From Paraburkholderia aspalathi (GTDB lineage Bacteria > Pseudomonadota > Gammaproteobacteria > Burkholderiales > Burkholderiaceae): 64,000 nucleotides of DNA. Below, piece after piece: positions 25,378-33,612 of this stretch. The notes beneath the pieces are model-generated. The model ran no database searches. It saw only the letters and a program-made list of their open reading frames with translations, and had not been told where the DNA came from. The stretch is taken from the NCBI RefSeq assembly GCF_900116445.1, contig NZ_FPBH01000005.1, positions 388,181 to 452,180 of the forward strand, written 5' to 3'. Both the position numbers and the translations under genes were made by a program. The number at the start of each line of letters is the position of its first letter. The stretch's first letter is position 1.

Positions 25378-26487
25378 TTAGCCCGGCAAGGCGTCATAGG
25401 CGGTCGCGAGGTGATAGGGGGTGGTCGACGGCATGTCGGCACGCACCACGTCACCGGCGGCCGTTTTGCATTCGAACCAGCCTTGCGGACGCAGGAAGCG
25501 TTGCCGGAAGAGCTCAATTTGCCGCGGCAGCGCGGCGTGCGCAGCCGGGTCGTCATGGCTCGCCAGTGCGCGCAGATACTCGGTTTGCGCCCAGATCCGC
25601 TGGATGGGGTCCTTGATGCGTCCGGTTTCGTCGAGCGAGGCGTACACGCCGCCCGTTTGCGGGTCCACGCCATATTGCTGCGCGAAGCTGAACGCGCGCG
25701 TCAGCGATTCGTTGAGACCTGAGGCTTCGAACAATGCACCCGCCTGCTTGACCAGCCAGAACCATTCGAACTGATGCCCCGGTTCCAGACGGTTGTCGTC
25801 CGCGCCAATCGGCAATTCGGCGACGCAGCCGGTCGGCGCATGCACGAAGTGATGCGCGATGGCGCCGGCAAGACGGCCCAACGCGGCGTCGAAGGCGTTG
25901 TCGCGTGTGACTTCGCGGGCGGCCAGCCACGCTTCGGTGAGATGCATCAAGGGATTCTGGATGGGCGTGCCGGTCACACTGGCGAAGTCCGCGGTGAGCG
26001 CGGCGTTGAACAGATCACCGTCGGCCACGAAGTGCGACTGGATCAGTGCCGACGTGCGATGCACGACTTCCAACGCGTCGCGGTTGCCGGAACGGCCGGC
26101 ATATTCCGCGCAGGCGAACACGACGAACGCGTGCGTGTACAGGTCTTTGGTCGTGTCGAGCGGCGCGCCCTGCGCATCCACGCTATAGAACCATCCGCCG
26201 TTGCGGGTGTCCTGAAAGGTGTGCATCAGCGAATCGAACAGCACCTGGGCATGCGCCGCATCGCCTGCTTGCGAGAACACGAACAATTGTCGCGCGCACG
26301 CCATCGCCCGGTAACGCTCCGCGGGCAACGGTTCAGGGCCCTCGGCGCTGACCGCTTCGTAGGGCAGCTTCAGCGCGGGGTTGAAACCGGGCCCGCGCCA
26401 CAGCGGCAGCACCACGTGAGCGAAGTGGTCACGCAGTGTGTTGGCAAGCGGGATCGTGGAAGCGGTGAAAGGGGTCATGCTCTGCAT
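25378..26487 (-). CDS. AGE-family epimerase/isomerase (N-acylglucosamine 2-epimerase type)
   Basis: About 369 residues form the alpha6/alpha6 barrel typical of N-acylglucosamine 2-epimerase, mannose isomerase and YihS-like aldose-ketose isomerases. Conserved blocks are DLYTHAFVVFACAEY, NPLMHLTEAWLAA, EPGHQFEWFWLV and TPYHLATAYDALPG, which supply the catalytic His and Glu residues. The start is uncertain: ATG at 26487 or 26478, or TTG at 26502. It stands alone, divergent from the mgtC-like gene. D-mannose/D-fructose isomerisation is the commonest function but is not proven here. Confidence 0.82.
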   Translation of the reverse strand: MQSMTPFTASTIPLANTLRDHFAHVVLPLWRGPGFNPALKLPYEAVSAEGPEPLPAERYRAMACARQLFVFSQAGDAAHAQVLFDSLMHTFQDTRNGGWFYSVDAQGAPLDTTKDLYTHAFVVFACAEYAGRSGNRDALEVVHRTSALIQSHFVADGDLFNAALTADFASVTGTPIQNPLMHLTEAWLAAREVTRDNAFDAALGRLAGAIAHHFVHAPTGCVAELPIGADDNRLEPGHQFEWFWLVKQAGALFEASGLNESLTRAFSFAQQYGVDPQTGGVYASLDETGRIKDPIQRIWAQTEYLRALASHDDPAAHAALPRQIELFRQRFLRPQGWFECKTAAGDVVRADMPSTTPYHLATAYDALPG

Positions 26488-26654
26488 AGTTCGGTTGGTC
26501 AAACGCGGTCATTCGAAGCGCCTGCGGATTTTGGCTCTCGCCGCAGCGAGGCCGCTGGCGACGTGCGGCCAAGCATAAAGCAAACGGCTGCCGCTGGCAC
26601 TCCGTCACAGCTGCGAAATACGCTTCAAATAATTTCAGAAGAGGAGGAAAAACA

Positions 26655-27341
26655 ATGTTGGGGAACCTTGAACTCATTTCCCGTCTGATGCTGGCCGCTG
26701 CGCTCGGCAGCGTCATCGGCTTCGAGCGCGAACGGCTTTCATGGGCCGCGGGCTTGCGCACGCATATGCTGGTCTGCGTCGGTTCGACGCTCATCATGAT
26801 CGTGTCGGCCTATGGTTTTGCCGAAGTGCTGTCGGGCGATCACGTCGTGCTCGATCCGTCGCGGATGGCCGCGCAGGTGGTCTCCGGAATCGGCTTTCTC
26901 GGCGCCGGTTCGATCCTGCTGCGGGGCGAAATCGTGCGCGGGTTGACGACGGCGGCCAGCCTCTGGTCGGTCGCGGCGATCGGGCTGGCGGTTGGCGGTG
27001 GGCTGTACACGGCGTCGATCGCCGCGACTATCATCATTCTGATCATCCTCGCCGGGATCAAGCCACTCGAGCGCCGCTTCATCACCGTGAAGCAACGGCG
27101 CCAGCTGACCATGATCGTCGAGCGCGGCGCCATGACATTCCATTCGCTGCACGACGAACTCGGCGCCGCGAGCCCGCGCGTCAAACAATTCGTGATGCAG
27201 CAAAGCGATGACGCGCCGGAGTGCGACGAAGTGATAATCACGTTGCACCGCGTGTCGAATACCGAATATGAAGCGATCTGCTCGCGCTTGCGTCAGTTGC
27301 ACGGCGTCAAGCAGTTCCGGCAGGACGAGGCGTCGTCTTAA
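26655..27341 (+). CDS. MgtC/SapB family membrane protein
   Basis: These 228 residues have four or five N-terminal membrane segments and a cytoplasmic C-terminal domain. The family signature GFERERLSWAAGLRTHMLV, VSGIGFLGAGSIL and GLTTAASLW are all present. MgtC proteins support growth at low Mg2+ and inhibit F1Fo ATPase in some pathogens. Relatives in soil bacteria are less well understood. The ATG at 26655 follows AGGAGGA. It is monocistronic. No magnesium leader element could be recognised in the 152-base upstream gap. Confidence 0.88.
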   Translation: MLGNLELISRLMLAAALGSVIGFERERLSWAAGLRTHMLVCVGSTLIMIVSAYGFAEVLSGDHVVLDPSRMAAQVVSGIGFLGAGSILLRGEIVRGLTTAASLWSVAAIGLAVGGGLYTASIAATIIILIILAGIKPLERRFITVKQRRQLTMIVERGAMTFHSLHDELGAASPRVKQFVMQQSDDAPECDEVIITLHRVSNTEYEAICSRLRQLHGVKQFRQDEASS

Positions 27342-27473
27342 AAACGGAAAAACCTCGGCGAATGGCTTCGGCAGGGGCGGGCGGCCATGCGACAATGCGG
27401 TCTCGAAAAATTCCAATGGCATTGACGAGCGGTGCTCGGCGCCCGCTTTCTGGCGACGACCGCTTTTTTCTCT

Positions 27474-28847
27474 ATGGCAGATTCCGCAGCATCCACGCAG
27501 TCCCGGCCTCAGCGCGCCGCTTCGAAGAAGCGGCGCCAGGCCACCGTCTCGACCGAAACTGAAAACAAGCTGGCGCGCGCCGCGCGCTCGGCACAACGTC
27601 TCGCGCAACTGAGCGATGCCTCGCGCGACGACAGCACCCTCGACCTGTTCCCCGACGATCCCACCCGCGCCACGCTGGAGGCGATGAATATCGACGTCCG
27701 GCAAGGTACGCTGCATGGCTTTGAATTACCCGATGTCGTGCTGGCCGCGGTTGGCGTGATCGATGCCGACGGCATGTCGCCCGAGGCAAGGGCGGCGCGC
27801 CGCGCGCCTCGCGCTGCGAAATCCGATGAACCGGTGCCGGTGAATGCGCAATTGAGCGGGCTGGAGACGGAGGCCGTGGAGGCAGCGGCATCGCCGGTCG
27901 GCGAGTTGGCTTTCGGCGATGTGAAGGCGGCGGCAGAAGCGTCGGCCGAAGAGAAGCCGGCGGCATCGGCACGTGACGCGGCTGCGCCGCTTACGTCTGC
28001 GATGGCGGCCGCGACTGTGGCGCGCAGCGTGACTGCGCTGCGTCAGGCTGCTGAGCCGGGTGCAGCGACGGCGGATGCAGCGGTTGCGTCGACCTCGGGT
28101 GGTGCCAAACCGGCTGTGCCGCCGCAGCGTTTCGCGGCGACTTTTGCCAAGGCGACGACGGCTTCGAGAGAAGCGGCCGGCGTGGAAGGCTCGGATGCGG
28201 GAGCGGAGGGTGTTTCGTCTTCCTCTTCCTCCGAGTCTGGGGTTGATTCCGGTGCGGTGGTTGCTGAGCCGACGTCGGCCGTGAAGCCGTCGGGCAACGT
28301 GTCTGCATCCGCGTCGTCAGCGTCGGTATCCTCCGCGCACACAAACGCGTCTTTCTCTGCACCTTCTTTCCGCGAAGCCCAGCGTGCCGAAGCAGCCGCG
28401 GCAGCACTGCGCGCCGCGCCTGAGCTCGACCGCGCCCGTGCGACAGCCTTCGCCGATACCGTCGACGCCCTATACGGCGTGATCGCCGATCAACGCCTCG
28501 CCGCGACCGATCATTCACGCCGCATGAAATGGATGCTGTCGATCGTGGTGGGCGCGTTGCTGATGACGGTCGCGATCGGCATCACGCAGACCGTGCTTCT
28601 GATGCGCCTGACGCGTGAAACCACCGCCCAGCAACACCGCATCGAACAGATGATGCAGAACCAGCAGGCCGCCATGGCCAGCTTGCTCGACACGCACATC
28701 GCGATGGCCAACGCAGCGGCAGCCAATGCGGCTTCTGACGCAGCCGCAACCGCGGCGCCTCAGGCAGCCGCGGCCACGCCCGCTCATAGCAAACGCGGCA
28801 CGCGCGCACAGCACGCGCACAAGCCGAAAGCTGCCAATTCGCACTGA
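27474..28847 (+). CDS. hypothetical membrane protein, Ala/Ser-rich
   Basis: The product has 457 residues. The N terminus is basic and helical, a long Ala/Ser/Glu low-complexity region covers about residues 110-310, and one strong membrane segment (MLSIVVGALLMTVAIGITQTV) sits near residue 345. A coiled-coil-like stretch (QQHRIEQMMQNQQAAMASLL) and an Ala/Lys/His-rich tail follow. The ATG at 27474 is preferred over the open frame from 27432. No family is recognised. The layout suggests a cytoplasmic N-terminal region tethered to the inner membrane. Confidence 0.65.
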   Translation: MADSAASTQSRPQRAASKKRRQATVSTETENKLARAARSAQRLAQLSDASRDDSTLDLFPDDPTRATLEAMNIDVRQGTLHGFELPDVVLAAVGVIDADGMSPEARAARRAPRAAKSDEPVPVNAQLSGLETEAVEAAASPVGELAFGDVKAAAEASAEEKPAASARDAAAPLTSAMAAATVARSVTALRQAAEPGAATADAAVASTSGGAKPAVPPQRFAATFAKATTASREAAGVEGSDAGAEGVSSSSSSESGVDSGAVVAEPTSAVKPSGNVSASASSASVSSAHTNASFSAPSFREAQRAEAAAAALRAAPELDRARATAFADTVDALYGVIADQRLAATDHSRRMKWMLSIVVGALLMTVAIGITQTVLLMRLTRETTAQQHRIEQMMQNQQAAMASLLDTHIAMANAAAANAASDAAATAAPQAAAATPAHSKRGTRAQHAHKPKAANSH

Positions 28848-29102
28848 TTCTCAGTGACTGCCGCGCCGGCGTTAGCTGGCCGCGGCAACTCGTTTTGCCC
28901 GCGCAAACAAACAGCCGGGCGCCTACTTCCGCCCCCAGCTCCCCGGCTTCCAGTCTCACCCTCGCTCCCTGCCTCCCAGGATAGGCGCCGTAAGGAACCA
29001 CCCGCCGCCAACGCCTCGCAAGCCAAACTTCACGTTTTAAACTCTCGTTGCTGTTGCGAAGCCGGAACGGATACGCCAGCGCATCTTCCGACGGGAGCCA
29101 TC

Positions 29103-29411
29103 ATGCCGACCAGCACGCACAAATATTCGATCGAGGACCTGCTAGCCGCGCTTCTGCGCGATCAGGGCATCCACGAAGGGCACTGGGCGTTGAATGTCGA
29201 GTTTTCGGCGACGGGCGCGTCCGTCAAGCCGCAAGAGAACCCCGCGCGGACCTTGCCGGGGCTGATCGTCTCCGTCAACAGCGCGACGCTGATGCGTGCG
29301 GACAGCACAGCAGAGGGCGCCGTCGATGCCGCCGTAGTGAACCCTCGCAAAACCACGACGAGCGCGAAACCCACGCGCAGCAGGAAGCCACAGTCGACCA
29401 CGCTTCAGTAG
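29103..29411 (+). CDS. small conserved hypothetical protein
   Basis: These 102 residues start at an ATG preceded by GGGAG. The opening KYSIEDLLAALLRDQGIHEGHWALNVEFSATG reads as a helix plus beta strands, followed by PGLIVSVNSATLMRAD and a basic Lys/Thr/Arg tail. There is no signal peptide. I do not recognise a family, but the well-formed start and structured N-terminal half favour a real gene. It lies upstream of the DUF3563 gene with its own separate promoter region between. Confidence 0.6.
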   Translation: MPTSTHKYSIEDLLAALLRDQGIHEGHWALNVEFSATGASVKPQENPARTLPGLIVSVNSATLMRADSTAEGAVDAAVVNPRKTTTSAKPTRSRKPQSTTLQ

Positions 29412-29450
29412 ACGGAAGCTTTTGACCCTGAAATATAAAAAACGGGGACG

Positions 29451-29492
29451 TTGTCATGGTGCGACGCACCATGGATAAAAACCCTGTGACAA
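29451..29492. promoter_or_regulatory. nested inverted repeats upstream of the DUF3563 gene
   Basis: CATGGTGCG-A-CGCACCATG at 29456-29474 is a perfect 9-1-9 inverted repeat. It sits inside an outer pair, TTGTCA (29451-29456) and TGACAA (29487-29492). It could be an operator or a hairpin at the end of the preceding gene. No T run follows it. Confidence 0.4.
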
Positions 29493-29536
29493 CACACCAC
29501 ACCCGAGAAATTGCTGCATTGCACTAGCTTTTGCCT

Positions 29537-29573
29537 AGGGAAAACCCTATAATTCTTCTTAAGGGAAAACCCT
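29537..29573 (+). promoter_or_regulatory. twin AGGGAAAACCCT elements flanking a TATAAT box
   Basis: Two identical 12-base elements lie at 29537-29548 and 29562-29573, exactly 25 bp apart. A consensus -10, TATAAT at 29548-29553, falls between them, with a weak -35 (TAGCTT at 29525-29530) at 17-bp spacing. AGGG and CCCT are complementary, so each element is a small dyad. This looks like the regulated promoter of the DUF3563 gene, which starts at 29604. Confidence 0.6.
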
Positions 29574-29603
29574 AGCTAATGCAGTAACCAACCGGGAGTC
29601 GCC

Positions 29604-29762
29604 ATGAGCTTCATTTTTGCATTGTTCCAAAAGGTCAGCGACCTCTTTGCGTCGCCCCATCTGCCGCTGGATTCGGACTACTCGTACGCAGCACGTAGCC
29701 GCGAAGCAGAGCGCATGCGCAAAGCGCAATCCACGTTGTTCGGCATCAAGCTGAGCGACTAA
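29604..29762 (+). CDS. DUF3563 family micro-protein
   Basis: A 52-residue protein starts at the ATG at 29604, preceded by GGGAG, and ends at TAA. The sequence opens MSFIFALFQKVSDLFASP and continues with SYAARSREAERMRKAQ, matching the short DUF3563 family, abundant in Burkholderiales and often present in several copies. The N terminus is an amphipathic helix and the rest a charged helix. The function is unknown. The strong dedicated promoter and terminator indicate a highly expressed, independently controlled gene. Confidence 0.85.
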   Translation: MSFIFALFQKVSDLFASPHLPLDSDYSYAARSREAERMRKAQSTLFGIKLSD

Positions 29763-29835
29763 TAAAGCAAAGCTGTACGGCCTGAGCGCGGACCATCGCG
29801 CATGAGCACGCACGTCGAGTGCGTCCGCATCATTG

Positions 29836-29877
29836 AAGCCACTGCCCGCGAAACGCGTGCCGTGGCTTTTGTTTTTT
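29836..29877 (+). terminator. terminator after the DUF3563 gene
   Basis: AAGCCAC (29836-29842) pairs with GTGGCTT (29862-29868) around a loop that itself contains CGCG pairs, and is followed by TTGTTTTTT. Confidence 0.75.
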
Positions 29878-30197
29878 GTGCGGTTACCGCCCAATTCCCC
29901 GTTTTTCCGAATATTTCCTGGCCGAAATGAATGTAACGGCAGCTCACACGGCGCCGTAGTGTCGTTCAGTTGATTCACCGCGCATGCGCAGTAGACGGGC
30001 GGCGAAGGTCCAAAACACGGCCATTCATCAGTCCCTTTCATTGAAATGTGCGCTTACAAGTGCTCACGTCTTCATGCGGTTTGCGCCGCTAAAGTTGGTC
30101 TCAAGCGTACGGCGTCTGGTCCGAACCCAAAATCGCGGTTCGATGTTGGCCGAACACGGGCGCTGGCTTGATACAAAACTTTGCATGGGAGGTCACT
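29878..30197. other. 320-base gap, no gene seen
   Basis: No frame here resembles a protein. The stretch presumably carries the promoter and leader of the small secreted protein at 30198. GGGAGG at 30187-30192 is its ribosome binding site. Confidence 0.5.
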
Positions 30198-30500
30198 ATG
30201 AAAACCTTTAACAAGACGTCGCGTTCGATCGTTGCAACCTTGTTGGCGGGCGGCGCGCTGCTCGCAGCCGGCAGTGCTTTCGCCCAGGAACGGGTGGTTA
30301 TCGAGAATGGTCCGGGACCGGCGGTTTACGGTCAGCCGCACATGACGCCGGTGGGCGTGTCGATCAATATCGGCTGGCACGGCGATCGTTACTACGACGG
30401 CCACCGCTACTGGGCTCATGACGATTGGATGCGCCATCATCCGCACGACTACGATCCGCATCACCACGACGACCGTCGGCCGCCGCCCCCGCGCTACTAA
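30198..30500 (+). CDS. small secreted protein rich in His, Tyr, Asp and Pro
   Basis: These 100 residues begin with a clear signal peptide (basic start, LLAGGALLAAGSAFA, cleavage before QERV at about residue 30). The mature part ends in a His/Asp/Tyr/Pro-rich tail with DDWMRHHPHDYDPHHHDD, suggestive of metal binding. Similar short exported proteins are common and poorly characterised in Burkholderiaceae. The ATG at 30198 follows GGGAGG. A terminator comes directly after, so it is monocistronic. Confidence 0.75.
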   Translation: MKTFNKTSRSIVATLLAGGALLAAGSAFAQERVVIENGPGPAVYGQPHMTPVGVSINIGWHGDRYYDGHRYWAHDDWMRHHPHDYDPHHHDDRRPPPPRY

Positions 30501-30541
30501 TGCGCGCATGACGGCGCCGCGTGACGCGGCGTGAGGTCCGC

Positions 30542-30578
30542 AAAGCCGGTCCCTCCTCACGGAAGACCGGCTTTGTTG
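30542..30578 (+). terminator. terminator after the small secreted protein gene
   Basis: The arms AAAGCCGGTC (30542-30551) and GACCGGCTTT (30565-30574) form a perfect 10-bp stem with a short T-rich tail. Confidence 0.75.
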
Positions 30579-30648
30579 CATTCGGTCTTCGAAAACGGCG
30601 CGCTGCGCTATGCTTGAACGCTTTCATCGACGGCAGCAGGAGAGCGGC

Positions 30649-31563
30649 GTGGACAAGGCAGTCATAGGCGTAGTGGGCACGGGATTGATGGGCGTCGGTA
30701 TTGCGACGCAAAGCGCGTTGCACGGGCATCGGACGATCGTTCACGACGTCGACCCGGCGCGCCTCGCGAGCGTTGCGCCGAAGGCGGAGGCGGTGCTCGA
30801 CGAACTGATCGACGCCGGACGCATCGACCACGCTGCCAAGCGGGCGGCGCTCGGGCGCATCGAGACACATGGGCAACTTGACGTCATGGCGTCGGCGCAA
30901 TTCGTGATCGAGGCGATTCCCGAGGTGCTTGAACTGAAGCATCGCCTGTATGCGGCGCTGGCAGAGTTGATGGCAGACGATGCGATTCTCGCGAGCAACA
31001 CCAGCGGTTTTCCGCCCGATCAACTGGTTGCTCCGCTGCGCGCGAAGGAGCGTTTTCTGATCGCGCATTTCTGGAATCCGCCGCACATGATCCCGCTCGT
31101 CGAAGTTGTGCCGGGTACCGCGACCGCACCGGAAGTCACCGAACATACCGCTGCGTTGATGAGCGCGATCGGTATGGAGCCGGTGGTGCTGGCGAAGGCG
31201 ATTCCGGGTTTTGTCGGCAACCGGTTGCAGTTCGCGGTGCTCCGCGAGGCGTTGAACATCGTGCGTTCGGGAGCGGCGACGCCTGATGTGGTCGATCGGG
31301 TCATGAAGGCATCGCTCGGGCGCCGCTGGGGGATCGTCGGGTCGTTCGAGGGCGCGGACATGGGCGGCCTCGATACCTTCCTCGACATCTCCACGCATTT
31401 GATGCCGGAACTCGCCAAGGACGAAGACGTGCTCGATCTGCTGCGGGCGCAGGTAAACGCGGGGCGTGTTGGCGTGCGCAGCGGTGCTGGTTTCTATGAG
31501 TGGGACGAGGCTCATTTGGCGCGCGTCAAAGCTGGCCGCAAGCAGGTGATTAGTCGCGGTTAA
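30649..31563 (+). CDS. 3-hydroxyacyl-CoA dehydrogenase family protein
   Basis: These 304 residues form an NAD-binding Rossmann domain opening VIGVVGTGLMGVGIA, followed by the 3HCDH C-terminal domain. The catalytic region is visible as SNTSGFPP, AHFWNPPHMIPLVEVVPG and KAIPGFVGNRLQFA, where the His-Glu pair and Asn of the family sit. The GTG at 30649 is preferred because AGGAG lies six bases upstream and the fold starts there. An ATG at 30610 would add 13 residues. Without a crotonase partner it may act on hydroxybutyryl-CoA, L-carnitine or another 3-hydroxy acid. Confidence 0.82.
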   Translation: MDKAVIGVVGTGLMGVGIATQSALHGHRTIVHDVDPARLASVAPKAEAVLDELIDAGRIDHAAKRAALGRIETHGQLDVMASAQFVIEAIPEVLELKHRLYAALAELMADDAILASNTSGFPPDQLVAPLRAKERFLIAHFWNPPHMIPLVEVVPGTATAPEVTEHTAALMSAIGMEPVVLAKAIPGFVGNRLQFAVLREALNIVRSGAATPDVVDRVMKASLGRRWGIVGSFEGADMGGLDTFLDISTHLMPELAKDEDVLDLLRAQVNAGRVGVRSGAGFYEWDEAHLARVKAGRKQVISRG

Positions 31564-31577
31564 CTATGGCGCGGCAA

Positions 31578-32954
31578 TCAACGATCAGACATAGAGGATT
31601 GCGGTAAGCATTGGCGGCGACCGACCGTCATCGCCAACTTATCCCGCTGCTTCGCAATCCCACCCAGAATCGATTCCGCCAATCCGTCCGGAAATCCCGA
31701 AGGAACCTGAGTGCCCACCGCACTGATCACATGATCAGTCGCGTCGACCACTTCAGCAATGATGTCTTGCGCCGTATCGCTTCCCGACCCAACCTGTCGA
31801 GCCTGTTCGATCCAGTGCCGCCGCTGAATCTTTTCGATGAGATAGTGATTGGTACTACCTCGAACAGCCATCGCCATCTTCACCTTCTGACGCGCAATCT
31901 GATTTCGCCCGGGGCCAATGATTGGATGCGCGGAGAGCACGTCATAAAGTGGCGTCGACCGGTACAAGCCGCCCGGCAGATGGAAAATACTGAAGTTCTT
32001 CGCATGCCCATCCGTTGCTGCCAATAGCCAGAACACAAGTTGAGTTTTGAAGAACTGCCGCCGATCCTGGTCCGCGTTTTCCGAGCCGAGCAACACGTCC
32101 ATGATCTCTGCGATGCCCGGCCCGCCGTCGGCCTGGTACTTCAGATGTGAGGGCCTTCCGGTGGCCTGGCACATGTCTTCCTGCGGAAGGCGCACGATCC
32201 AGCTCGCGTCGCTCGACAATCTACGGTCGAAACGCTCGACCACGAGCGCTTTTTGATTCTCGAACGCTGCAATCTCGCAGTTCGCCGCGGGAAGTCCATA
32301 CGCCGATACGATTTTCGAGCACAGCCATTCGTTCTCGATTGAGGTCCGCATGTCCGCCTGCATGTTTCCAACCAGCCCGAGCGGAAGCTTGAAGATATGC
32401 GTGGTCGGCGTGCTGCCAGTCGGGTAGATCCACTGTTCGTCGTGGCGCAGCAGCGCCGTTTTCTCCTGGGCTCCGGCAATCGATAACCTTAAATCCACCC
32501 CGTTATCGTATTGGCCGAGCGGCGCCGCTGAGGTGGCATTGCGCAGTAGCAGCGCGATCTGCGGCTCGGATAACGGCGTTCCGGAGATGTCGTAGAGGTC
32601 GGTGGGTTGTTCGTCAGGCGGGAGTAGTTGGATCGCACCGACGCAGTCCCGGCCAAGCGCTACCAGCAGATCGAATGCGTTCGTGCTGCCCGTGCGATGC
32701 CGTTGAGCCAATCGCCGGCGGATCGCATCGCTATCGGGAAGCAAATTGTCGAAGAATGCGCTGACCACGTCGCCGCGGTACGGTTGGTTCCCGGGCGTGA
32801 ACGGCATCGATAGGGAAAGGGGACGCCCTTGTTCGTCTTCGATCCACTCGTCGAGATAACTCAGGCGGTCCCCTTCCCGTGCTTTTTCCCAGTAGCCTAC
32901 GGGCAGCCCGTTCATCCAGATGTTGAGTCGTTGTGTCTGAGAGCGGCGCGCCAT
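31578..32954 (-). CDS. hipA: HipA-type serine/threonine kinase toxin
   Basis: These 458 residues match HipA, which in E. coli phosphorylates GltX and induces persistence. The N-subdomain segment MPFTPGNQPYRGDVVSAFFDNLLPD is followed by SIAGAQEK with Ser158, equivalent to the autophosphorylated P-loop serine. The catalytic Asp315 is in ATDGHAKNFSI with Asn320, and Asp338 is in LYDVLSA. The gene starts two bases after the hipB stop, so toxin follows antitoxin in one operon. All key residues are present, so it should be active. Codon use looks less GC-biased than in neighbouring genes, compatible with acquisition. Confidence 0.92.
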   Translation of the reverse strand: MARRSQTQRLNIWMNGLPVGYWEKAREGDRLSYLDEWIEDEQGRPLSLSMPFTPGNQPYRGDVVSAFFDNLLPDSDAIRRRLAQRHRTGSTNAFDLLVALGRDCVGAIQLLPPDEQPTDLYDISGTPLSEPQIALLLRNATSAAPLGQYDNGVDLRLSIAGAQEKTALLRHDEQWIYPTGSTPTTHIFKLPLGLVGNMQADMRTSIENEWLCSKIVSAYGLPAANCEIAAFENQKALVVERFDRRLSSDASWIVRLPQEDMCQATGRPSHLKYQADGGPGIAEIMDVLLGSENADQDRRQFFKTQLVFWLLAATDGHAKNFSIFHLPGGLYRSTPLYDVLSAHPIIGPGRNQIARQKVKMAMAVRGSTNHYLIEKIQRRHWIEQARQVGSGSDTAQDIIAEVVDATDHVISAVGTQVPSGFPDGLAESILGGIAKQRDKLAMTVGRRQCLPQSSMSDR

Positions 32955-32956
32955 GA

Positions 32957-33352
32957 TTACCAGTTTTCCCGTTTCTTTTTGGTCGTGATTGTCCCAAGGG
33001 ATTGCCTCGAACTCGACGCCTTCTGAGTCCGGCCTGAGCGGTTGGCGACAGACGGAGATTTCGCTTTCTGGGCGGCAGGGACGTGTCGTTGAAGCTTTGG
33101 CGTTTCGGCCTGCGCTGGTTTACTGTCAGGCGCGGACGACGTCTGACTCATGCGCAACTCGACGTTGAGCAAACGCATGACCTTAAAAAGCCGCTCGACG
33201 CTTGCCGATGCCGGATTGGCTTCCAGCTGCGCGTAGCTTTGCTGCGTGATGCCTAGCAGTTCGGCCACCGCAGCTTGTGTGAGCCCTGCGGACTTGCGGA
33301 AGCCCAGCAGAATGGGGCGGAGCTGACTTAGCGTCTTGATAGCGTAATCCAT
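32957..33352 (-). CDS. hipB: HipB-type antitoxin, XRE helix-turn-helix with long basic tail
   Basis: These 131 residues begin with an XRE helix-turn-helix (residues 12-68, with GLTQAAVAELLGITQQSYAQLE) that should bind the operators just upstream and repress the operon. The C-terminal 60 residues are Lys/Ser/Gln-rich, longer than the tail of the 88-residue E. coli HipB, and end in tryptophan. A terminal Trp also ends E. coli HipB, where it contacts HipA and the tail acts as a degradation signal. The ATG at 33352 lies 20 bases from the nearest operator. Confidence 0.88.
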   Translation of the reverse strand: MDYAIKTLSQLRPILLGFRKSAGLTQAAVAELLGITQQSYAQLEANPASASVERLFKVMRLLNVELRMSQTSSAPDSKPAQAETPKLQRHVPAAQKAKSPSVANRSGRTQKASSSRQSLGTITTKKKRENW

Positions 33353-33371
33353 TGGATTTTCTTCAGGCTCG

Positions 33372-33470
33372 TACAGTCTCTGGACTGTATCACGAAAATA
33401 CAGTCAATAAGCTGTAAAGCAAATATACAGGTTGTAGACTGTATTTGTAATTTACAGCTTAAAGCCTGTT
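33372..33470 (-). promoter_or_regulatory. four phased hipBA operators, TACAG-N8-CTGTA
   Basis: Four 18-bp dyads lie at 33372-33389, 33399-33416, 33426-33443 and 33453-33470. The first three are TACAG-N8-CTGTA and the fourth ends CTGTT. Start-to-start spacing is exactly 27 bp each time. The 8-base spacer equals that of the E. coli HipB operator (TATCC-N8-GGATA), while the arms differ. They are the obvious HipB binding sites. Confidence 0.85.
33422..33450 (-). promoter_or_regulatory. hipBA promoter candidate
   Basis: Read on the minus strand, TTACAA (33450-33445) and TATATT (33427-33422) are separated by 17 bp. The third operator almost exactly fills the spacer, so bound HipB would block RNA polymerase. 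Confidence 0.6.
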
Positions 33471-33612
33471 AATACGAGCGCGAACCCAACCGATGAACTG
33501 GAACTCACGGAAGCGCGAACAGCCGTAGTCCGCTTCACTGCTGCCTTCAGCAGCCCCAGCAAGTCTGCGGTATAAATACCTCCCGCCTCACCCGCAAACC
33601 CCAACACAAACC

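Noticed and set aside
31578..33470. Mobile element around hipBA
   Set aside because: The codon use looks different, but no transposase, integrase, terminal repeats or target-site duplication could be seen at the edges.
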